This document shows positions 17,707-24,507 of a stretch of DNA of 64,000 nt, in pieces. Made by a program: the position numbers and the translations under genes. How positions within the stretch are numbered: position 1 is the stretch's first letter; each line of letters opens with the position of its first letter. The stretch is from Dehalococcoidia bacterium. Lineage in GTDB: Bacteria; Chloroflexota; Dehalococcoidia; UBA2979. The notes under the pieces were generated by a model. That model was not told where the DNA came from. It saw only the letters and a list, made by a program, of their open reading frames with translations, and ran no database searches. Where the stretch lies: contig WHSU01000005.1 in assembly GCA_009379925.1 (NCBI GenBank), positions 62,001-126,000 on the forward strand. Reading direction: 5' to 3'.

Positions 17707-18494
17707 CCACCCCTGCTCCCGGACCAACGCAAGCCGTGCGAGCCGTCTTCTTCGACCTCGGCGACACGGTCTGGCACTTCCCCCGGCGACCGCCGCCAGC
17801 GGACGTCGCCCGCGAGATCACGCGCCGCGTGCAGGGCCTCCTCGGCGAGTGGGGCCTCGCGTCGGGCATCGATGCCGGCGGCCTGCATCGACGGCTGGGC
17901 GAGGGGTGGGACGCCGCCGAGCGTGCGGCCGACGCGGACGGCGGAGTCGGGCCGCACTACCCCTCGCTGGCCTCCGAGGCGGCACGCACGGCGGGCCTCG
18001 ACCTGACCGCCGAGCAGGTCGAACGGTTGTGGGACGCGCAGAACGCGGGCGGCCGGTTCCTCGGTCGCGTCGTCCTTCCGGACGCGGTCGCCACACTCGA
18101 GGCGTTGTGCGAGCGCGGCTTCCGGCTCGGCGTGATCACGAACCGCGGGCACGGCGGGCCGCCCTTCCTCGCAGAACTCGACGACTACGGCCTCGGTGGG
18201 TTCTTCGAGACGGTGGTCAGTTCGGACCAGGTCGGATACCGGAAACCACACCCCCGGATCTTCCAGGAGGCGCTCGACCGCCTCGGCGTCCGCGCATCCG
18301 AAGCAGCCCACGTGCGTGACCGCCTGGAGGCGGACGTGGCCGGCGCACGACGAGCCGGACTCTCGGCGGTCTGGATGCGAGGAGTCAACGCGTCAGAGCG
18401 TGAACCGGACAGAGCCGACCAGCAGCCACATTTCGTCATCGACCGCCTCACAGACTTGCTCACCCTCCCAATTCTGAGCAGCACCGCTGGTTGA
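17703..18494 (+). CDS. HAD-superfamily hydrolase (possible phosphatase of the solute pathway)
   Basis: The protein has 263 residues from a GTG that overlaps the preceding stop. HAD motifs: I, FFDLGDTVW with nucleophile D18 and D20/D21 region; II, Thr in GVITNRG; III, Lys in GYRKPHPRIF; IV, DRLEADVAGARRAGL, where the usual G of VGD is Arg. A helical cap lies between motifs I and II, so it is a subfamily I (phosphoglycolate-phosphatase-like) enzyme. From its position between the CDP-alcohol transferase and the riboswitch, I infer it could remove the phosphate from di-inositol-phosphate-phosphate. That is a hypothesis, not something the sequence shows. Confidence 0.8.
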   Translation: MTTPAPGPTQAVRAVFFDLGDTVWHFPRRPPPADVAREITRRVQGLLGEWGLASGIDAGGLHRRLGEGWDAAERAADADGGVGPHYPSLASEAARTAGLDLTAEQVERLWDAQNAGGRFLGRVVLPDAVATLEALCERGFRLGVITNRGHGGPPFLAELDDYGLGGFFETVVSSDQVGYRKPHPRIFQEALDRLGVRASEAAHVRDRLEADVAGARRAGLSAVWMRGVNASEREPDRADQQPHFVIDRLTDLLTLPILSSTAG

Positions 18495-18520
18495 CTCGCG
18501 GGTTAACTCCTTGTTAAGAC
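18491..18520 (+). promoter_or_regulatory. Candidate sigma-70-type promoter for the riboswitch transcript
   Basis: TTGACT at 18491-18496 overlaps the stop of the HAD gene. About 17-18 nt later lies TTAAGAC (18514-18520), a weak -10. A start near 18526 would match the 5' end of the riboswitch. The -10 match is poor, so this is tentative. Confidence 0.35.
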
Positions 18521-18525
18521 AGGAG

Positions 18526-18690
18526 GGCCGAATCCCGTCCAACGGACGGGAGCGGGGGACCCGCCCACGACGATCTTCGGAGAGTCGGGGGACTCGGCGC
18601 TAACGCGTCGAAGGGGCGAATCGCCGGTGTACCGGCGTAGGTCACTTGCCGACCGAGCCCGTCAGCTCACCTCGTAGGCGTGGCCAAGCC
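18526..18690 (+). promoter_or_regulatory. ydaO/yuaA-type c-di-AMP riboswitch
   Basis: The region carries the conserved blocks of the ydaO aptamer in order: GCCGAATCCC at the 5' end, a variable hairpin, GCGGGGGACCC (18551-18561), GGGGCGAATC (18613-18622), a hairpin around GCCGGTGTACCGGC, GTAGG, then CCGAGCCCGTCAGCTCACC and TCGTAGGCG. GGCC at 18526-18529 can close with GGCC at 18682-18685 as P1. These aptamers bind two c-di-AMP molecules and usually turn expression off in genes for osmolyte and K+ transport or wall remodelling. Here the aptamer lies 127 nt upstream of the cytidylyltransferase gene at 18817. Confidence 0.93.
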
Positions 18691-18751
18691 GCCCGGCGTC
18701 AGGCGGGGCGAACCCCAGATGGGGTCATATCGCGTCAGGACCTTGATGCGA

Positions 18752-18777
18752 CCAGGCACGCCCGCGCGCGTGCCTGG
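18752..18777 (+). terminator. Strong hairpin in the expression platform of the riboswitch
   Basis: A perfect 10-bp stem (18752-18761 with 18768-18777) has a 6-nt loop, lies between the aptamer and the ribosome site (AGGAGGT at 18804-18810), and has no following U-tract. It could be the attenuating hairpin or part of a translational switch. Confidence 0.45.
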
Positions 18778-18816
18778 AGCCCGGCTATGCGCTGGCCAAC
18801 GACAGGAGGTCGCACC

Positions 18817-19668
18817 GTGCAGCTGCATGACCGGACGCGCGCTTTCGCGCGCACCGAATCGTTCGCACCAGTCTTCCCCGAGGTACGGCCGGAGACCATC
18901 CCGGACCAGGCCGTCATCCTGGCGGCCGGCGCCGGCACGCGCATTCGCCAGGGGCTCGGCGCCCCACCCAAGCCGCTCACGCCCGTGCTCGGCCGCACGC
19001 TCATCGAGCGGTCATTCCGCGCCATGACCCGCTTCGGAGTCAGCCGTCTCACGCTCGTTGTGGGTTACGAGGGCGACGCGGTCGCCTCGACCGCGCGGGA
19101 CCTCGCGGCCCGCTATGGTCTCGATGTCACGATTGTCGTGAACCGGCGGTGGGAACTCGGCAACGGCACTTCCGTGCTCGCTGCCGCGCCTTATGTCTCC
19201 GGCCCCTTCTTCGTTGCCATGGGGGACCACCTCTTCGACCCCGCCATCCTCGATGTGCTCAGCGCCATGGATGACGGCGCGGAGCTGTCGCTGGCCGTGG
19301 ACCACGACTGGCCCGACATTCCCGACCTGGAGGAGGCGACGAAGGTGCGGCTCAGTGGCCGGGCCATCACCCGCATCGGCAAGGAGATTTCCGTCTTCGA
19401 CGCCGTCGACACCGGCCTCTTCCTGTGCCGCGAAGGCCTCTTCGATGCCCTCGAGCGGGCCGAAGCGTCGGGTGACGCCTCGCTCACGGGGGCAGTGCGG
19501 ATCCTCGCGTCGGAGCGCGCGGCCGTCACGGCGCCTGTGACGGGACTGTTCTGGCAGGACGTGGACACGCCCGCGGACCTCGCGCTGGCTGAGCACCGGC
19601 TACTGAAGCGCCGACGGCACCGCGACTACGACCTCCGCGGCGACCACTCGGAGCCCGTCCCGGTGTAG
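18817..19668 (+). CDS. Nucleotidyltransferase, CTP:inositol-1-phosphate cytidylyltransferase-like
   Basis: The protein has 283 residues from a GTG behind AGGAGGT; the frame is open further upstream, but that part is the riboswitch. The nucleotide-binding motif LAAGAGTR is at 35-42 with Lys52 in PPKPL, MGDH at 135-138, EEATKVRL, a GRAITRIGKEI / FDAVDTGLF stretch and DVDTPAD near 248. The MGDH, EATK-(I/V)R, IGK and VDTG-F combination is what I recall for inositol-1-phosphate cytidylyltransferases of di-myo-inositol phosphate synthesis, rather than for glucose-1-P transferases. It would make CDP-inositol for the transferase at 17044. Expression is expected to respond to c-di-AMP through the upstream riboswitch. 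Confidence 0.8.
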   Translation: MQLHDRTRAFARTESFAPVFPEVRPETIPDQAVILAAGAGTRIRQGLGAPPKPLTPVLGRTLIERSFRAMTRFGVSRLTLVVGYEGDAVASTARDLAARYGLDVTIVVNRRWELGNGTSVLAAAPYVSGPFFVAMGDHLFDPAILDVLSAMDDGAELSLAVDHDWPDIPDLEEATKVRLSGRAITRIGKEISVFDAVDTGLFLCREGLFDALERAEASGDASLTGAVRILASERAAVTAPVTGLFWQDVDTPADLALAEHRLLKRRRHRDYDLRGDHSEPVPV

Positions 19669-19694
19669 ACCAGCATCGGCAGACCCGCACACTC

Positions 19695-19736
19695 CGGCGG
19701 CAGCCGGGAGACCGCAACCGCTCCCGACTGCCGCCG
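19695..19736 (+). terminator. Long hairpin after the cytidylyltransferase gene
   Basis: Arms 19695-19710 and 19721-19736 pair over 15 positions with a single C/A mismatch, around a 10-nt loop. The hairpin begins 26 nt after the stop. There is no T-tract, but stem strength and position fit a terminator. Confidence 0.6.
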
Positions 19737-19926
19737 CCCCGTATGCGCCGATATGTGGAGGGCTGGCCGTGCGCCCCGAGGGGCGTGCCACGCGAACCTC
19801 GGTCATTCGCGCATCGTTGATGGCAATGCGAGCGTCCGCAGGCCCGGCGTAGCCCGTTTGCCACGCCTGGCGGCCTAGGCTGCGCCCACCACGTCGGGGG
19901 ACACCGCGACCCGCCCTCCTTCGAAG

Positions 19927-22008
19927 ATGCCGAGGCGCGTCACGTTGGCCAGGTTGGGCGTGTCATTGAGCCGTTCGCTCTCTCCTCTCGTTCGGACGCC
20001 CCGCGGGTGGCCGTCGCCGCGGAGCGGCGTGTTCGCGATCGTGGCGGCATTGTGCTTGCTGCTGCTCGGCCCGGCCCTCGCGGCCGCGCAGGGCCTGCCG
20101 ACGCTTGACGAGCGGATCGTCGATCAGACCGACACACTGTCCGGTGACCAACGTGACCGCGCGCTGGCCGCCTTCGAGGACCTCGAGCAGGACGCCGGCG
20201 TCCAGCTCTTCGCGCTCTTCGTGGAGTCGACCGGCGACACCACCGCCTCGGACTTCGTGGCGCAGGTGGCGGACGCGAACGGCCTCGACGGGAACGACGC
20301 GCTGCTCGTGGTCGCCATGTCCGACCGCCGCGACGCCATCTGGGTGGGGCCGTTGCTGGACGAGGTCAGCGACGACGAGTTGGACCTGCTACTGGCCGAC
20401 CGTATCGAGCCAGAACTCTCGGCCGGCGCCTACGGCCAGGCGCTCGTCGCGGCCGCCGAGGGATTGCGGGACGCTCGGGGCGCGACGCTTCAGACTCAAG
20501 ACGCCGACAATGGTGGCGGCGGGGGCATCGGCGGCTTCGTCGCGGTCCTGCTCTTACTGGCCGGCGGCGCGGCGCTCTTTCTCTGGTGGCGGTCGCGCCG
20601 ACCCGGGGAGCCGCGGACCGGCCCGCCGGGGCAGGCGACCGCAGAGCCCGAGCGCGACCTGGACGACCTGGCACGCGAGGCGAACAACCTGCTGCTGGAG
20701 ACCGACGAGGCCGTGCGGCAGAACATCCAGGAACTGGGCTTCGCCGAGGCGCAGTTCGGCGCCGCCGAGGTCGAACCCTTCCGCAAGGCCCTCGACGAAG
20801 CGCGCGCGTCGTTGCGCGACGCCTTCGCCCTGCGTCAGCAGCTGGACGACTCAGACCCGGAGACCGAGGCGGAACAGCGCCAGATGCTGGGGGAGATCAT
20901 CCAGCGATGCGAGAGCGCCCAGGGTGTGATGGCGGAGCAGCGCGAGCACTTCCAGACACTTCGGAACATGGAGCGGGACGCCTCGGAGCTGCTGGAGCAG
21001 CTCCCCGGCGCCCTGGCGGCGTCCGAAGCGCACATCGTGGAGTCCGAACACCGACTAGAGCAGGTCCGGGCGGAGGCCCCTGCATCGGCCGAGGAGGTCG
21101 CCGGCAACATCGAGGAGGCGCGCAAACGCCTGGCCGCCGCCCGCGAGGCCATCGAGGCCGGGCACGCCGCGCTCGGTCAGGAAGCCGGTGCGGCAGCCGC
21201 CCTCAGCGTCCGCACCGCACAGGAAACCGTGGCGCAGGCCGCCCAGTTGCTGGGCGCCATCGATCAGCTGGCGGTGGTGCTCGATGAAGCGCGCACCAAC
21301 GGCCAGCCGCTCCGGGCAGACGTGGCCTCCGACCTCGCCGCGGCACGCGCCCTGCTCGAGGAGCACCCGGACCCCGCCCTGCGCGCCCGCCTCGACAAGC
21401 TCGATGCGCGGATGAGCGCCGCGCCGCCCGGGGACGACCTCGTGCGGGAGTACCGGCAGCTCCAGCAGGTGGACAGCGCGGCCAACGCGCTGCTCGCGGC
21501 CGCCACCGAGGGCGCGGAGAGCCGGAATCGGGAGGAGACCGCGGTGCGCCTGGCGATCCGCAGCGCGGAGACGCAGGTGAACCGCGCGGAGGCATTCCTG
21601 GAGAGCCGCCGCCACGGCATCGGCCGCGTGCCCCGCACCCGGATCACCGACGCCGAGCGGGAACTCGACCGCGCGCGTGACCTGGCCACGGAGCAGCCAC
21701 AGGAGGCGCTCGCCGCAGCGACCCGCGCCGGCGAACTGGCGGACGACGCCTACGAGATGGCGCGCCAGGAGTTCGGCGCTTACGACGAACGCCACGGGGG
21801 CGGCCGCGTGGTCACGCGCGGTGGGACACTACCGGGCGGCGGTGGCTGGGGCGGCGGCGGCATGCTCGCCGGGGCGATCCTCGGGAGCATCCTCTCCGGC
21901 GGTCGCGGGGGTGGCTTCGGAGGGTTCGGCGGCGGGTCCTCGCGCGGTGGTGGGTTCGGCGGCGGAGGCGGAGGAGGCGGCGGCCGCAGCCGTGGTGGCG
22001 GGTGGTGA
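19927..22008 (+). CDS. TPM-domain protein with coiled-coil and Gly-rich tail
   Basis: The protein has 693 residues. A signal/anchor helix (about 34-54, ending ALAAAQG) precedes a TPM (Psb32/TLP18.3) domain: LPTLDERIVDQTDTLS near 57, then GVQLFALFV, DALLVVAM and WVGPLLDEVSDDEL. A second membrane helix (about 198-218) leads to a very long cytoplasmic alpha-helical/coiled-coil region (about 230-620), then a Gly-rich tail of about 50 residues with a short hydrophobic segment. TPM proteins are membrane proteins linked to envelope maintenance. The gene directly precedes pspA, and the coiled coil may interact with it (inference). The start ATG has only a weak ribosome site. Confidence 0.8.
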   Translation: MPRRVTLARLGVSLSRSLSPLVRTPRGWPSPRSGVFAIVAALCLLLLGPALAAAQGLPTLDERIVDQTDTLSGDQRDRALAAFEDLEQDAGVQLFALFVESTGDTTASDFVAQVADANGLDGNDALLVVAMSDRRDAIWVGPLLDEVSDDELDLLLADRIEPELSAGAYGQALVAAAEGLRDARGATLQTQDADNGGGGGIGGFVAVLLLLAGGAALFLWWRSRRPGEPRTGPPGQATAEPERDLDDLAREANNLLLETDEAVRQNIQELGFAEAQFGAAEVEPFRKALDEARASLRDAFALRQQLDDSDPETEAEQRQMLGEIIQRCESAQGVMAEQREHFQTLRNMERDASELLEQLPGALAASEAHIVESEHRLEQVRAEAPASAEEVAGNIEEARKRLAAAREAIEAGHAALGQEAGAAAALSVRTAQETVAQAAQLLGAIDQLAVVLDEARTNGQPLRADVASDLAAARALLEEHPDPALRARLDKLDARMSAAPPGDDLVREYRQLQQVDSAANALLAAATEGAESRNREETAVRLAIRSAETQVNRAEAFLESRRHGIGRVPRTRITDAERELDRARDLATEQPQEALAAATRAGELADDAYEMARQEFGAYDERHGGGRVVTRGGTLPGGGGWGGGGMLAGAILGSILSGGRGGGFGGFGGGSSRGGGFGGGGGGGGGRSRGGGW

Positions 22009-22088
22009 GCGATGGCGCTTGCCTTGTTTGACGGTTGATTGGACGCACGGTCCGCGCATTCACAGGCCGGCTAGGGAAGGGACACGAT

Positions 22089-22799
22089 ATGGCACAGTCA
22101 TCGATCCTCGGTCGCATCGGCCAGCTCGCGCGGGCGAACATCAACTCGCTCCTCGACGGCGCAGAGGACCCCGAGAAGATGCTCGACCAGCTGGTGCGGG
22201 ACTTCCGCGACAACATCGGGGAGGCCGAACAGGCCGTCGCCCAGACCGTGGGCCACCTGCGCCTCATGGAAGACGACCAGCGCGAGGCACAGGAGGCAGT
22301 CGCCGAATGGGGCGGCAAGGCGAAGGCGGCCGCCCGCAAAGCGCAGACGCTGCGCACCGAAGGCAACGCCGATCAGGCGGCGCGTTTCGATGAGCTGGCC
22401 AAAGTCGCACTCCGTCGCCAGATCGGCTTCGAGGGGCAGTCGAAGACCTTCAGCGACCAGATCGCCAGTCAGACCGAACTGGTGGACAAGCTGAAAGACG
22501 GTCTGACGAAGCTACGCACGCGCCACGACGAGTTGGTCCAAAAGCGGGACGAGCTGATCAGCCGCAGCAAGATGGCGAAGGCACAGCGACAGGTGCAGGA
22601 GTCCGTACGCGAGATCTCCGTCATGGACCCGACCAGCGAGTTGTCGCGCTTCGAGGACCGCATCCGCCAGGAAGAGGCTATGGCGCGAGGCATGGAAGAG
22701 GTGTCACGCTCTTCCATGGAAGACGCGTTCGAGGAACTGGAGGACGCGGGCACCGAGGCGGAGGTGGAGGCGCGGCTGGCGGAGCTGGCAGCGTCCTAG
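22089..22799 (+). CDS. pspA: PspA/IM30 family envelope-stress protein
   Basis: The protein has 236 residues and is almost wholly helical: SSILGRIGQLARANINSLLD at the N-terminus (amphipathic membrane-binding helix), then DPEKMLDQLVRDF and long charged helices, the standard PspA/Vipp1 (ESCRT-III-like) pattern. It coats and stabilises the cytoplasmic membrane under stress. The gene lies 80 nt after the TPM-domain gene and is probably in the same transcript. No PspF-type regulator is nearby. The length is normal. Confidence 0.92.
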   Translation: MAQSSILGRIGQLARANINSLLDGAEDPEKMLDQLVRDFRDNIGEAEQAVAQTVGHLRLMEDDQREAQEAVAEWGGKAKAAARKAQTLRTEGNADQAARFDELAKVALRRQIGFEGQSKTFSDQIASQTELVDKLKDGLTKLRTRHDELVQKRDELISRSKMAKAQRQVQESVREISVMDPTSELSRFEDRIRQEEAMARGMEEVSRSSMEDAFEELEDAGTEAEVEARLAELAAS

Positions 22800-22870
22800 G
22801 TCGCCCCACGGGGCCACCGGTCTCCGCCGGATGCCCGTTCCGCGCGGCGCCAACGCAGGACGGCGGGCTC

Positions 22871-23698
22871 ATGGCCGATCGACGGGGGGAGGATCGAGCC
22901 GGGGGTGCCGCTGCGGTCACCTCGGCATTCGAGGGCCTCGAGGCCATGCTGTCGCGTGCTCGCGGACGGCGTGTCGCGGTATTCCTCGACTACGACGGGA
23001 CCCTGACGCCGATCGTCGCGCAGCCTGACCTGGCGGTGCTTTCCCCGAACATGCGCCAGGTCGTCGAGCGTCTCGCCGGCGTAGCGCAGGTCGCCCTGGT
23101 GAGCGGGCGGGACATCGAGGACCTCCACCGCATGGCGGCCATCGACGGTATCGCCTATGCCGGGAGCCACGGGTTCCAGTTCCGGGACCGCGACGGCCAC
23201 GAGGAGGTGATGGAGGGGGCAGCGGCATACCGCGCCGACCTGGAGCGCGCCGCCGCGGCCGTCGAGCGCGAACTGGCCGGTATCCCGGGCACCCTCATCG
23301 AGCGCAAGGGGTTCGCGGTCGCGACGCACTACCGTCAGGTCGCGCCCGAGCGCGAGCACGAGGTGTGCGAGCAAGTGGAGACGGTCGCCGCGCGGTTCCC
23401 CCGGCTGCGCGTGACCGGCGGCAAGAAGGTCATCGAGTTGCGGCCCGCGCTGGACTGGGACAAGGGCCGCGCCGTGCTCGCGCTCGTCGAGCGCTGGGGC
23501 GGCGACGAGGTGTACCCGGTCTACCTCGGCGACGACGAGACCGACGAGGACGCGTTTCGCGCGCTGCGCGGTCGCGGCGCGGGCATCATCGTCGGTGATG
23601 CTTCCGCCACGCTGGCGCAGTACCGCCTGCGCGATGTCGACGAGGTCCATGCCTGGCTGGAGGCGCTGCGCGGACGCCTGGCGGACCGCCCGTTGTAG
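22871..23698 (+). CDS. otsB: Trehalose-6-phosphate phosphatase
   Basis: The protein has 275 residues with the HAD phosphatase pair D40-x-D42 in FLDYDGTLTP, VSGRDIEDL, the substrate loop GSHGFQFRD, GKKVIELRP and the motif IV site GDDETDEDAF near 220. This is the OtsB layout. It converts trehalose-6-phosphate to trehalose, a compatible solute and stress protectant. No trehalose-6-phosphate synthase (otsA) is in the window. It follows pspA by 71 nt on the same strand. Confidence 0.93.
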   Translation: MADRRGEDRAGGAAAVTSAFEGLEAMLSRARGRRVAVFLDYDGTLTPIVAQPDLAVLSPNMRQVVERLAGVAQVALVSGRDIEDLHRMAAIDGIAYAGSHGFQFRDRDGHEEVMEGAAAYRADLERAAAAVERELAGIPGTLIERKGFAVATHYRQVAPEREHEVCEQVETVAARFPRLRVTGGKKVIELRPALDWDKGRAVLALVERWGGDEVYPVYLGDDETDEDAFRALRGRGAGIIVGDASATLAQYRLRDVDEVHAWLEALRGRLADRPL

Positions 23699-23884
23699 CC
23701 CTCGGAGGTCGTCAGGCCCACGGCGTCTCCGCCGCCGCTGCGGCGGCCGCGCTGCAAGTTGATCGTTCGGTTGCTTCGCACAGACCATCGTCTCGACCGT
23801 GAACGGCGTCCTCGCCCGTCCTGACGCGCTGAGCGTCAACACAGGCGGGATACGCGCTTTACGCTTGCAATTGAAGGGTCAATC

Positions 23885-24496
23885 TTGAGCACTCTCGCCC
23901 GTGTCCTGATCGCGCCCGCGCCTGCGCGTACCCTCATCCCCATCGGGACGAGCACGCGGTCGGTCGGGTGGCTGCTGCTCGCGATGCTCGCGGGCAGCCT
24001 GGTCATCGCGCTGTCGGCGCAGGTCAGCATCGGTCTGCCCGTCGGCCCGGTGCCGCTTACCGGCCAGACTCTCGGCGTCCTGCTGGTTGGCGCGGCGCTC
24101 GGCAGCCGGCTCGGCATGGCGGCCGTGGCCGTGTATCTGGCCGAGGGGATCGCGGGGCTCCCAGTGTTCGCCAACGGCGCCGCGGGCTGGGCCTACTTCA
24201 CGGGGCCCACGGGCGGCTACTTGCTCGGCTTCGTCCCGGCGGCCTTCGTCGTGGGCCGGCTTGCCGAGCGCGGGTGGGACCGCGATGTCCCGAGGACCGT
24301 CGCGGCGATGCTCCTCGGAAACGTCGTCATCTACGTCGTGGGCGCCGCGCACCTGCAGTCGTTCGTCGGCTGGTCGAGCACCTGGAGCAGCGGCGTCGAG
24401 CCGTTCCTCATCGGCGACGTCGTCAAGGTCCTGGTCGCCGCGGGCGCGCTGCCCGGCGCGTGGTGGTTGCGGCGCAGGCTCCTCGACGAACGGTAG
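23885..24496 (+). CDS. bioY: BioY-type biotin transporter substrate-binding subunit
   Basis: The protein has 203 residues from a TTG. It shows six hydrophobic helices with the BioY signatures PVGPVPLTGQTLGVLLVGAALG, the YLAEGIAGLPVF segment and GPTGGYLLGF. It is the S-component (ECF type) that binds and imports biotin, either alone or with shared EcfAT modules, which are not seen here. A GC-rich palindrome (23734-23750) and a small hairpin lie upstream. I could not identify a convincing BirA operator. Confidence 0.92.
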   Translation: MSTLARVLIAPAPARTLIPIGTSTRSVGWLLLAMLAGSLVIALSAQVSIGLPVGPVPLTGQTLGVLLVGAALGSRLGMAAVAVYLAEGIAGLPVFANGAAGWAYFTGPTGGYLLGFVPAAFVVGRLAERGWDRDVPRTVAAMLLGNVVIYVVGAAHLQSFVGWSSTWSSGVEPFLIGDVVKVLVAAGALPGAWWLRRRLLDER

Positions 24497-24507
24497 CCGG
24501 AGGCGAC

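Noticed and set aside
23699-23884. Biotin-operator (BirA) site before bioY
   Set aside because: Only weak half-site resemblance; no convincing inverted repeat.
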